Below are positions 51,524-59,490 of a stretch of 64,000 nt of DNA, in pieces (position 1 is the first letter of the stretch; the number at the start of each line of letters is the position of its first letter). The notes beneath the pieces were generated by a model. That model was not told the DNA's origin. It made no database searches and saw nothing but the letters and a program-made list of their open reading frames with translations. A program made the translations under genes and the position numbers. Source of the stretch: an uncultured Flavobacteriales bacterium (GTDB taxonomy: Bacteria; Bacteroidota; Bacteroidia; Flavobacteriales; Schleiferiaceae); assembly GCA_905478295.1 (NCBI GenBank), contig CAJQHZ010000002.1:27607-91606 (forward strand). Direction: 5' to 3'.

Positions 51524-52945
51524 ATGGCAGTCTTAACCATCCGGGTCCGTACCTTTTTATTCATGATGATGATTCTACTCGTGGCTTTCGTGCTTACGGG
51601 GACGTTTTCGTTGTACCATTTTAAGGCAGAGAATAAGAACTACCATTACGAGCGATTAGAGCGTAAAGCAAATGCTATTTCTTCACATATTGACTACATC
51701 ACTAGCGGATATCAAGGTCAAGAATTGTCACCAACTCAATGGAAAACGGTGCTCGGCACTAGAATGGACGAGATAGGATCCATTCACAAATTAGATCTGG
51801 GGCTGTATCACCCTAATGGCGCTTTATTGGCAAGAAGCCACGTATTTGAAGCGTCTGACGAATTATTTCCGTCTTGGGTAGAATTAAAGTCACTGACGCG
51901 TAAATCAGAACCGGACTATGCGATCGAAGCAATAGAAGGCTTTTTAATAGGCACTGGAAATATTATAAGCCCGGACAATTCCGTAGAACTTATCATACGC
52001 GTTCCATATGCGATAAATGACAACCTCATTCCTGACAAAGATTATCAGTTCCTTCGTCAGCTGGGTTTTATATATGTTCTGCTATTATTCGTGGGTATTT
52101 TACTTGCCTTAATACTGTCCAATTACATCAGCCGAAACATGAGTATTGTTGGGGCGAAGTTGAAAAAGGTGCGTTTGAATCAGAGCAATGAAAAACTGAC
52201 CTGGCGACACAATGATGAGATAGGTCAACTGATACAGGAATACAATTTGATGGTTGAGAAACTAGAGAAAACAGCTGTCGACTTAGCAAAGAGCGAGCGT
52301 GAAAGTGCCTGGAAGGAAATGGCACAGCAAGTGGCCCATGAGATTAAAAATCCGCTAACGCCAATGAAGTTGACTTTACAAATGATGCAGCGTGAGAATG
52401 ATTTGAACGAGCTTCAAGATATGTCAAAGCATTTGCTCGAAGAGATAGAGGGCTTGACCTCCATTGCAGAGGCGTTTTCAAGATTTGCCCAAATGCCATC
52501 GTTGCGTTTAGAAACGCACGATGTTTCTTATTTGACTAATCGCGCAATTGCACTATATAGTGACCGGGGCGTTCAATTCCTGTCAGACGGTCCTGTTTAT
52601 GCCAGTGTGGATAAAGAGCAATGGTCAAGAATCATTCACAACCTTATTAAAAACGCGCTACAAAGTGTCCCAGAGGATCGTCAGCCAGAGATTGTGGTAC
52701 GGGTTCAAAAAGAACAAGGTAAAGGCATCATATCCGTCAGCGACAACGGAATTGGCGTTCCTGATGAAATGAAAGAGCGAGTTTTTGAGCCCAATTTTAC
52801 AACGAAAAGTTCGGGTATGGGATTAGGGCTGGCCATGGTTCGCAATCTCATTCAAAACTTCGGCGGAACCATCGACTTCGAAAACAAAGGACAGGGCGCT
52901 GCGTTCACCATCACCATACCTATACAGCAAAACAACCGATCTTAA
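51524..52945 (+). CDS. Sensor histidine kinase (NtrY-like)
   Basis: Membrane histidine kinase of 473 residues. Membrane segments flank a periplasmic sensor region (about residues 9-29 and 180-205); a HAMP linker follows. The phosphoacceptor is in VAHEIKNPLTPMKL (about residue 273). The ATP-binding lid has HNLIKNALQS (N box), SDNGIGVPDEM (G1) and SSGMGLGLAMV (G2). No response-regulator gene is adjacent, so it is an orphan here. The next gene starts one base after its stop. Confidence 0.92.
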   Translation: MAVLTIRVRTFLFMMMILLVAFVLTGTFSLYHFKAENKNYHYERLERKANAISSHIDYITSGYQGQELSPTQWKTVLGTRMDEIGSIHKLDLGLYHPNGALLARSHVFEASDELFPSWVELKSLTRKSEPDYAIEAIEGFLIGTGNIISPDNSVELIIRVPYAINDNLIPDKDYQFLRQLGFIYVLLLFVGILLALILSNYISRNMSIVGAKLKKVRLNQSNEKLTWRHNDEIGQLIQEYNLMVEKLEKTAVDLAKSERESAWKEMAQQVAHEIKNPLTPMKLTLQMMQRENDLNELQDMSKHLLEEIEGLTSIAEAFSRFAQMPSLRLETHDVSYLTNRAIALYSDRGVQFLSDGPVYASVDKEQWSRIIHNLIKNALQSVPEDRQPEIVVRVQKEQGKGIISVSDNGIGVPDEMKERVFEPNFTTKSSGMGLGLAMVRNLIQNFGGTIDFENKGQGAAFTITIPIQQNNRS

Positions 52946-52946
52946 A

Positions 52947-53723
52947 ATGGAAAATGTACAACTCACCGTTACTGACGGCATTGCAAAGCTGGTCATTAAT
53001 CGGCCAAAACAACTTAACGCGCTAAACAAACAAACGTTATCAGAGATTAACGAGGCTTTTGAATCTATGCGAGGTAATGACGCTGTTAAGGTGGTTATTA
53101 TGACTGGATCAGGTGATAAGGCATTTGTCGCAGGTGCGGACATTAAAGAATTTGCCGATTTTTCTGGCCCGGAAGGATCCGATCTTGCAAAGACGGGTCA
53201 CATGACTGTTTTCAATGTGATTGAAGAATTTTCAAAACCGGTCATCGCGGCGATTAATGGATTTGCATTAGGAGGCGGCTTAGAATTAGCCATGGCTGCT
53301 CATGTGCGAATTGCTTCCGATAATGCGCGCATGGGTCTTCCTGAGACTTCCTTAGGTGTTATCCCTGGGTATGGAGGCACACAGCGCCTTCCGCAGCTCA
53401 TAGGGAAAGGACGCGCCTTAGAAATGATATTTAGCGCAAAAATGATTGATGCGCCTACAGCGTTGAATTATGGTTTGGTGAACGCTGTAGTTCCACAGGA
53501 AACGCTTCAATCGACTGCCGAAAAGATGGCACATGGCTTTATGAAAAACAGCATTGTAGCGATGGGTTATGCCATTGAGGCGGTAAATGCCGGTATGCTT
53601 GAAGGCGCTATTGGGTATGATGTGGAAGTGCAGGCTTTTGGCGATTGTTTTGAAACGGCAGATTTTAAGGAAGGAACCACGGCATTTTTAGAAAAACGCA
53701 AACCAAAATTCCCCGGCGCTTAG
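52947..53723 (+). CDS. Enoyl-CoA hydratase/isomerase family protein
   Basis: Crotonase-fold enzyme of 258 residues that adds water across the double bond of enoyl-CoA. The oxyanion-hole segments are AGADIKEFAD and INGFALGGGLELAMA, and the catalytic glutamates are expected at LPETSLGVIPGYGGTQRL. It is separated by one base from the histidine kinase gene and abuts the esterase gene, so all three share a transcript. Fatty-acid or aromatic-acid breakdown are both possible. Confidence 0.93.
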   Translation: MENVQLTVTDGIAKLVINRPKQLNALNKQTLSEINEAFESMRGNDAVKVVIMTGSGDKAFVAGADIKEFADFSGPEGSDLAKTGHMTVFNVIEEFSKPVIAAINGFALGGGLELAMAAHVRIASDNARMGLPETSLGVIPGYGGTQRLPQLIGKGRALEMIFSAKMIDAPTALNYGLVNAVVPQETLQSTAEKMAHGFMKNSIVAMGYAIEAVNAGMLEGAIGYDVEVQAFGDCFETADFKEGTTAFLEKRKPKFPGA

Positions 53724-54377
53724 ATGAGTCAAACGCACTGGATGCCAGTAACGCAAGAGCAAAGAGTAGATTCACTTGGGACCTTCTCTGATGCAACAAA
53801 CCACGTTTGGGTGGGTTTGCATGGTTATGGCCAATTGGTCCAATTCTTTGCGCGGCATTTTCGCTCACTGGTCTCGGAGGAGCGCGCCTTTGTGTTTCCT
53901 CAAGGCCCACATAAATTTTACCTTAATGGTGTTCAAGGGCGCGTAGGCGCATCATGGATGACAAAAGACGAACGGTTGGTAGATATCTCTAACCAGCGCA
54001 AGTACCTAGGATTCGTCTTTCAGTGGATAAAACAGCAGGCGCCAAAGGCCACCATTCATTGTGTAGGGTTCTCGCAAGGCGTAGCGACCATCATGCGTTG
54101 TATTGGTTACGAGGACGTACAGCCGTCTGCAATATTGGCCTGGGCAGGAAGCTGGCCTCCAGATCTTGATGAAACGAATAGAGCGGCATTAGAGGAGATC
54201 AGGTTTAAAGCGTGTTTTGGAACGCAAGACGAATACATCACCACCGAGAAGCAACAAGAAATGATAGGCCACTACCTAGAAAAGTATAACTTCGAACCCT
54301 TGGTGAGCGTGTATGAAGGAGGTCACTCTTTTGACGCGAAAAAATTGGCCCAGGAAATCTCCACCTTAGAAAAATAA
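53724..54377 (+). CDS. Alpha/beta-hydrolase (phospholipase/carboxylesterase type)
   Basis: Soluble esterase of 217 residues. The nucleophile elbow is GFSQGVAT (about residue 112), and the catalytic histidine is likely in EGGHSFDAKK near the C-terminus; GLHGYGQ near residue 32 forms the oxyanion site. It starts directly after the enoyl-CoA hydratase stop. It resembles the serine-esterase family (PF02230-like), substrate unknown. Confidence 0.85.
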   Translation: MSQTHWMPVTQEQRVDSLGTFSDATNHVWVGLHGYGQLVQFFARHFRSLVSEERAFVFPQGPHKFYLNGVQGRVGASWMTKDERLVDISNQRKYLGFVFQWIKQQAPKATIHCVGFSQGVATIMRCIGYEDVQPSAILAWAGSWPPDLDETNRAALEEIRFKACFGTQDEYITTEKQQEMIGHYLEKYNFEPLVSVYEGGHSFDAKKLAQEISTLEK

Positions 54378-54390
54378 CGAATACCCAATT

Positions 54391-55644
54391 ATGCACGAAG
54401 TACATCCTTTAATTACTAACGATGCCACGTTATTTGGAATATTAGCAGCCCTATTGGGCGCTATTTTTTATACCTCAAAAAGCGAATATCCGGCGTTTAA
54501 AAAGTTTTATAGCGTTATACCAGCACTGCTGTTGTGCTACTTTTTACCGTCCCTACTCACCACGTTCGAAATCATAGATCCGAAGCAGAGCCGGTTGTAT
54601 TTTATGGCGAGCCGTTACCTCTTGCCAGCGGCATTGATTTTATTGACGCTTAGTATTGACTTTGGTGAGGTAAAGAAATTAGGCCCTAAGGCGCTTATTA
54701 TGTTCTTTACCGGTACCGTTGGGGTGGTGATTGGAGGCCCATTAAGTATTTTATTATTTAGCGTGATTGCACCAGATATCGTAGGCGCTAATCCAGAGGA
54801 AATTTGGCGTGGAATGACTACTGTAGCAGGATCCTGGATAGGTGGCGGTGCTAATCAGGCGGCTATGAAAGAAGTTTTTGAAGTCAGTGAAGACATCTTT
54901 AGCGCCATGGTGACTGTGGATGTTCTGGTCGCAGAGTTGTGGATGGCATTTTTACTTATCGGTGTAGCAAAGCACAAAAACATTGACAAAGCCTTTAAGG
55001 CCGATGCTTCAGCGGTAGATTCCCTTCAGAATAAGATGGAGGCCTACACCGCGAGCATTAGCAAGGTGACCTCATTTAACGATCTCATTTACATATTGGC
55101 ATTGGCTTTTGGAGCGACCGGATTGGCGCATTGGATGAGCGATGGAATAGCTCCTTACATTGGCGAGCATTATCCCATTCTTGCAAAATTCAGTTTGACC
55201 TCTGGCTTCTTTTGGCTGGTTGTTATCGCAACAACTATTGGTATTGCATTGAGCTTTACAAAAGCTCGCACATTAGAAGGAGCAGGCGCTTCAAAAGTGG
55301 GCAGTGTTTTCATTTACATTCTAGTTGCCACTATCGGCATGAGCATGAACGTGATGGAAATTTTCCATAATCCAGGGTTGTTTGCTGTGGGATTGGTTTG
55401 GATGATGATCCATGTTGGACTGATGTTTATCGTCGCAAAACTTATTCGTGCTCCCTATTTCTTCCTGGCGGTGGGTTCTAAAGCAAATATCGGCGGAGCG
55501 GCAAGCGCACCGGTTGTTGCTGCTGCATTCCACCCGGCATTGGCACCTGTAGGTGTATTATTAGCGGTTCTGGGCTACGCGTTAGGAACCTACGGCGCTT
55601 ACATCTGTGGCCTATTAATGCAGTCTTCAGCGGGAGTTTATTAA
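54391..55644 (+). CDS. DUF819 family membrane protein
   Basis: Protein of 417 residues with about ten hydrophobic segments and two glycine-rich loops (TVAGSWIGGGANQAAMKE near residue 148 and VGSKANIGGAASAPVVAA near residue 368). These are the family marks of DUF819 (YjcL-like), thought to be an anion or acid transporter related to the IT superfamily; the substrate is unknown. It starts 13 bp after the esterase gene. Confidence 0.85.
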   Translation: MHEVHPLITNDATLFGILAALLGAIFYTSKSEYPAFKKFYSVIPALLLCYFLPSLLTTFEIIDPKQSRLYFMASRYLLPAALILLTLSIDFGEVKKLGPKALIMFFTGTVGVVIGGPLSILLFSVIAPDIVGANPEEIWRGMTTVAGSWIGGGANQAAMKEVFEVSEDIFSAMVTVDVLVAELWMAFLLIGVAKHKNIDKAFKADASAVDSLQNKMEAYTASISKVTSFNDLIYILALAFGATGLAHWMSDGIAPYIGEHYPILAKFSLTSGFFWLVVIATTIGIALSFTKARTLEGAGASKVGSVFIYILVATIGMSMNVMEIFHNPGLFAVGLVWMMIHVGLMFIVAKLIRAPYFFLAVGSKANIGGAASAPVVAAAFHPALAPVGVLLAVLGYALGTYGAYICGLLMQSSAGVY

Positions 55645-55655
55645 AGGGGCGATAG

Positions 55656-56162
55656 ATGCGGGTTGAATTGCCAAAAGAGAAAGTTTTTCCCATGCCTTTT
55701 AGGTTTTGGCTAATTCTCGCTGTATCCATTATACTCCCATTCTTCAGTGGAATGCACCCGGCAATTTTCGTTTTTTGGTTGATTGGGCTTTGGGGAGTGA
55801 CCGCGCGACGTGGGACCACCCTTCGCAGTGCGGATCAAAAAATGTTTCGCTATTATTCGATTTATGGCATTCCTTTGGGAAGCTGGGAACCCATCATACC
55901 AAATGCAGCAGTGGTCATTTTAGGTGAACAGCAGTCCGTTCGACAAACCAGTTATGCTGGCGTCATGCGCTATCAAGAACGAGAGGGCGTTACATTGTAT
56001 TTAGTTAATGCAAGTCACAGAGTAAAGCTAATGTTAGCACGAGTGGCGAGTAGAGATGAATTGGACCCTTATTTGAAGGTGTTAGAAGAAGAGTTTAACC
56101 TTAAATTAGTAAGGTTCTCTCCGGCGATATCGGCGAAGACAAAAGCTAGAAGAAAGAGATGA
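55656..56162 (+). CDS. Hypothetical two-helix membrane protein
   Basis: Protein of 168 residues with two adjacent membrane segments (about 16-32 and 36-50) and a soluble beta-rich C-terminus that resembles a bacterial PH-like domain (LYLVNASHRVKLMLARVASRDEL). The C-terminal tail is basic (KTKARRKR). It overlaps the M28 peptidase gene by 4 bp. No function can be assigned. Confidence 0.7.
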   Translation: MRVELPKEKVFPMPFRFWLILAVSIILPFFSGMHPAIFVFWLIGLWGVTARRGTTLRSADQKMFRYYSIYGIPLGSWEPIIPNAAVVILGEQQSVRQTSYAGVMRYQEREGVTLYLVNASHRVKLMLARVASRDELDPYLKVLEEEFNLKLVRFSPAISAKTKARRKR

Positions 56163-57523
56163 TGAAATATAGTGTATTAGCCGTTTTGGCATTGGCAGGA
56201 TTCAGCGCAGCGTCACAAGTAGATGCAGATAAAGCGGCGGTAATAAAGTCCATTTATACGGAAGCATTGGGAACACAGCAGGGTTACGAATGGCTGCGGT
56301 ACATGTGTGAAGAAATTGGTCCGCGTCCCAGCGGTTCGGAGGCGGCAAATGAAGCAGCGCGCTGGGCAAAACACACAATGATGGAGGCCGGAGCGGATAC
56401 AGTATGGCTCCAGGAAGTTGAAGTACCGAAATGGTACAGAGGTGAAGAATGGTCTAAGGCCTATGCGGGTGGAGAGCCTGTTTCACTTCCAACCACGGCG
56501 CTGGGGGGATCCGTGCCTACCCCAAAAGAAGGCATTCGTGCTGAGGTCGTAGAGGTTGGTTCATTTGAGGAATTAGAAGAATTAGGAAGAGAGGGAGTGG
56601 AAGGCAAGATTGTCTTTTACAACACCTATATGGACCACAGCCTCATAAGCACATTTAATGCCTATGGCGGAGCAGTAAAATACCGTTGGGCAGGAGCGAT
56701 GGAAGCGGGTAAATATGGTGCCGCAGCAACAGTACTTCGCTCAGTTACGCTATTGCGCGATGATTTGCCGCATACAGGAGCGATGAGTTATGGCGACAGC
56801 GATGTGAAGATTCCTTCAGCAGCTATTTCCTGGCAGGCAGCAGATAAATTGGATCACCTTTTAGTGAAAGGTCAAAAGGTAGAATTACAGCTGTTCTTAG
56901 ACTGTGGTGTTCAGGGAACAGCGACGAATTACAATGTTATTGCCGATTTCAAGGGCACGGATAAGGCCGATGAGATTATGCTCGTGGGCGGACATATTGA
57001 TTCCTGGGATTTAGGACAAGGCGCGCAGGATGATGGCGCGGGATGCGCCCATGCCATGCAGGTGCCAAATCTATTAAAGGAGGTCGGGTACGAGCACCAC
57101 AGAACTATTCGCGTGGTGTTATGGGCGAACGAGGAGTTTGGATTGGATGGAGCTAAGAAATATGCGAATTGGGCCCGAATGAATAACGTGCACCATTGGG
57201 TCGCACTTGAGAGTGACGGCGGCGCGGGTTTACCGCGCGGTTTTGGCGTGGGCGCTAGCGATGAATGGCTTGAAAAGGTGAAGGCTTTGAAGCCGTATTT
57301 TGTGCCTTATGGCTTGCATGAATTTGCAAAAGGCGGCGGTGGTGCAGATTTATCCCCGCTACGAGGATACGACAAGGTGTTTATAGGTTTCCGACCGGAC
57401 AGTCAGCGTTATTTTGATTTTCACCACAGCGCGCGCGATCGAATAGATGCGATTCACCCTCGGAGTCTAGAGATGGGATCTGCGAGTATTGCGGCGTTGT
57501 TTTACTTGCTCGACACGGATTAA
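56159..57523 (+). CDS. M28 family zinc peptidase (PGCP-like), secreted
   Basis: Secreted di-zinc exopeptidase of 454 residues with a signal peptide (cleavage near FSAASQ, residue 20). Residues about 100-250 contain a PA-domain-like insert. Metal ligands appear in GHIDSWDLGQGAQDDGAG (His, Asp), ANEEFGLDGA (Glu), ESDGGAGLP (Asp) and FHHSARDRID (His). The first codons read ATGATG; either Met may be used. It is the last gene of a run starting at the histidine kinase. Confidence 0.92.
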   Translation: MMKYSVLAVLALAGFSAASQVDADKAAVIKSIYTEALGTQQGYEWLRYMCEEIGPRPSGSEAANEAARWAKHTMMEAGADTVWLQEVEVPKWYRGEEWSKAYAGGEPVSLPTTALGGSVPTPKEGIRAEVVEVGSFEELEELGREGVEGKIVFYNTYMDHSLISTFNAYGGAVKYRWAGAMEAGKYGAAATVLRSVTLLRDDLPHTGAMSYGDSDVKIPSAAISWQAADKLDHLLVKGQKVELQLFLDCGVQGTATNYNVIADFKGTDKADEIMLVGGHIDSWDLGQGAQDDGAGCAHAMQVPNLLKEVGYEHHRTIRVVLWANEEFGLDGAKKYANWARMNNVHHWVALESDGGAGLPRGFGVGASDEWLEKVKALKPYFVPYGLHEFAKGGGGADLSPLRGYDKVFIGFRPDSQRYFDFHHSARDRIDAIHPRSLEMGSASIAALFYLLDTD

Positions 57524-57655
57524 AAGCACAAGTCGTCTTGCATCAGACAAAATGAAACTATCTTAAAAATATAAGAGCGTTATGTTATTTAGGTGTTAAT
57601 AATTATCCCTAGCTTAGTGGCAACTTAAGAGTAGCTTAGGTTTATTGGTTTGGTT
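57524..57655. other. Non-coding stretch before the M28/DUF5777 terminator
   Basis: About 130 bp of AT-rich sequence between the M28 stop and the terminator. It contains an imperfect pairing between CCTAGCTTA (near 57608) and TAGCTTAGG (near 57632), and no credible reading frame. It is either a long 3' untranslated region or a short RNA ending at the terminator. Confidence 0.35.
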
Positions 57656-57683
57656 AAACCCCGTCTTCGGACGGGGTTTTTTT
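57656..57683 (+). terminator. Rho-independent terminator
   Basis: CCCCGTC and GACGGGG enclose a stable TTCG loop and are followed by seven T. An A-run of three precedes it, so it may also help stop the convergent DUF5777 transcript. Confidence 0.88.
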
Positions 57684-57698
57684 ATGCACATATGACAC

Positions 57699-58586
57699 TT
57701 ACTGATTTACAGTAAACACTCTTGATATATTAAAACCTAGAAAAAGGCTTCCGTTTGCTGCGCTATAGGGATTCTGTGCCACCCACAATGGATCACTCAT
57801 TGCCCGCGTATTACTTAAATGAAATTGGAATACATGCCCTCCAGTTTCTATATCTACACCAACACTCATCGGATTATGAAATCGCTCTTCCGTTGCCCCA
57901 GAACCGTAACTGCGGTTGGAAGAAAAGGCGTACTCACTGGTTAACGCGATTCTTTTGCTAAGCTTATAACGACCGCCGATCAGAAGGTGATAGGTGTCAT
58001 TCGGATCTTCGGGACCGGGTACCAGATTCCAATGAACGATGCTTGGCGCCAAAATAAGGCTGAGGCGCTCATTAAACTTACGTGCAAATATCGCTTGGTG
58101 ATGGTACGACAAGCGATCAGTTGTGTTGTGATCTATACCGTCTGTAAAACGAGCGCCGCGGTAATTAAGAGCAGAGTAAAGGGTTACACTAAAGGGGAAA
58201 AATGTCGCACCTGTTTTTTGACGAAGTGCCCGGTATTTAACAAACGCATCTGAAGTTTTGAGCACAGAAGATCTGCCAATCCCAATATTTAGACGGTCAG
58301 AAAAGCCATAGTCTAACTGCATTCGTATGTGCGCATTGTCCAAACCAAAGAAATTGTATAGGTATTCATCGGTAAAACTCCCAAATCGGTGAGAGATGAT
58401 GTATTGCAGCACACCTTTCCCCGGAGTTTCATTTGTCTGGCCGTTTAATAATTTCGTCCCCTTGAAGGTTGCATAGGTATATTGAGTAGACTCCGATTCT
58501 TCGTCTAACAAATCAAATAGATCTTCTTGAGCAGTTGCGAGTAAAACGCTCAACGAGAGGAAGAAAATGTAGCGTAATCGGCCCAT
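57699..58586 (-). CDS. DUF5777-type outer-membrane beta-barrel protein
   Basis: Protein of 295 residues with a signal peptide (cleavage near LLATAQ, residue 19), followed by an acidic linker and a barrel-like part of alternating hydrophobic strands ending in FNISRVFTVNQ. GTKLLNGQTNETPGKGVLQYIISHRFG is the characteristic N-terminal region. It overlaps the YceI gene by one base and lies in an operon with YceI and cytochrome c, which suggests a link to respiration or electron carriers. Confidence 0.83.
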   Translation of the reverse strand: MGRLRYIFFLSLSVLLATAQEDLFDLLDEESESTQYTYATFKGTKLLNGQTNETPGKGVLQYIISHRFGSFTDEYLYNFFGLDNAHIRMQLDYGFSDRLNIGIGRSSVLKTSDAFVKYRALRQKTGATFFPFSVTLYSALNYRGARFTDGIDHNTTDRLSYHHQAIFARKFNERLSLILAPSIVHWNLVPGPEDPNDTYHLLIGGRYKLSKRIALTSEYAFSSNRSYGSGATEERFHNPMSVGVDIETGGHVFQFHLSNTRAMSDPLWVAQNPYSAANGSLFLGFNISRVFTVNQ

Positions 58587-59095
58587 TATTTTGAAAATTT
58601 CTTAAGTGTTGCTTGGACTTGAATCGATGCCGTTTTAGAAATTTTATTCGCCACGGCGCTTGGAATTTTGACTTCGTAGTCTGCCAACGTGATATCGAAA
58701 GAGGTGACCAAAACAAAGTTTCCATCCTCTTGATCTAAGCGAGCAGGCACTGTTATTTCTTTTGTAACGCCGTGAATGGTAAGCCCGCCAGCGACATTGC
58801 CTTCGCCGTAGTACCCTTTAAATGAAGCTTTTGGAAACTTCTCGCTTTCAACATAATTCTCGTTAAAGTGCTCCTGCATCAAAGCCCGTTTGAATTGGAA
58901 AGAAGTCATTAAAACTTGAACCCCAATTTTACCTGTAGTAGCGTCATAAACCGCTGACCCACTTTCGGTGAAGGCCTCTATGTCTTCTAGAGGAGAACCA
59001 GCATCGAAATTTAGTCTGGCTTCGCGGGTTAAGTATTGTTGCGCAGAAACGAATGTACTAGATACGAGCAGTACAGTTAACAGAATGTTTTTCAT
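58586..59095 (-). CDS. YceI family protein
   Basis: Periplasmic lipocalin-like protein of 169 residues that binds long isoprenoid or amphiphilic molecules. The signal peptide ends near VSAQ (residue 19). Family marks are the ARLNFDAGSPLEDIEAFTE region, FPKASFKGYY, GGLTIHGVTKEITVPARL and the final strand with ISKTASIQVQATLKKF. It is downstream of the cytochrome gene by 5 bp. Confidence 0.92.
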   Translation of the reverse strand: MKNILLTVLLVSSTFVSAQQYLTREARLNFDAGSPLEDIEAFTESGSAVYDATTGKIGVQVLMTSFQFKRALMQEHFNENYVESEKFPKASFKGYYGEGNVAGGLTIHGVTKEITVPARLDQEDGNFVLVTSFDITLADYEVKIPSAVANKISKTASIQVQATLKKFSK

Positions 59096-59100
59096 AGCTA

Positions 59101-59490
59101 TTAATTATTAGGCGCGCCCGCTCCGATCCACGCTTGCAATTTGCTGATGTCACAATCACTCAAAGCGCCACTCGGGGGCATTAACAATGGATCTCCAGCG
59201 CTTCGCGTCATTCGGTCTATTAATGATCCATTAAGTGCTGCAGCAGCAGTATTCTGATGTCCACTCAAGACGAGACCACCATTTGCAGACATTCCGTTAT
59301 GACAGCCTTCACAGTTCTGACCAATAAGTGCTTTAATATCTTGGCTAAAAGTCACTGCTGCGGTATCGCATGCTGCAGTATTGCCATAGGAATCGACACT
59401 ATTGTCGTACGTGCAGTGGGTTAACAAGAGTAGCGCCACAGCACACGGTAAGATGAAGTATATGAATTTTTTTGTGCTCTGTTGCATCAT
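59101..59490 (-). CDS. Cytochrome c-type lipoprotein
   Basis: Protein of 129 residues with a hydrophobic N-terminus ending in LLLTHC, a probable lipobox. One haem-binding CxxCH motif is present (CEGCHNG, about residue 64), and the distal methionine is probably in DPLLMPPSG. The last helix is KLQAWIGAGAPN. It is co-transcribed with YceI and DUF5777, and its stop lies 5 bp before YceI. Confidence 0.9.
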   Translation of the reverse strand: MMQQSTKKFIYFILPCAVALLLLTHCTYDNSVDSYGNTAACDTAAVTFSQDIKALIGQNCEGCHNGMSANGGLVLSGHQNTAAAALNGSLIDRMTRSAGDPLLMPPSGALSDCDISKLQAWIGAGAPNN

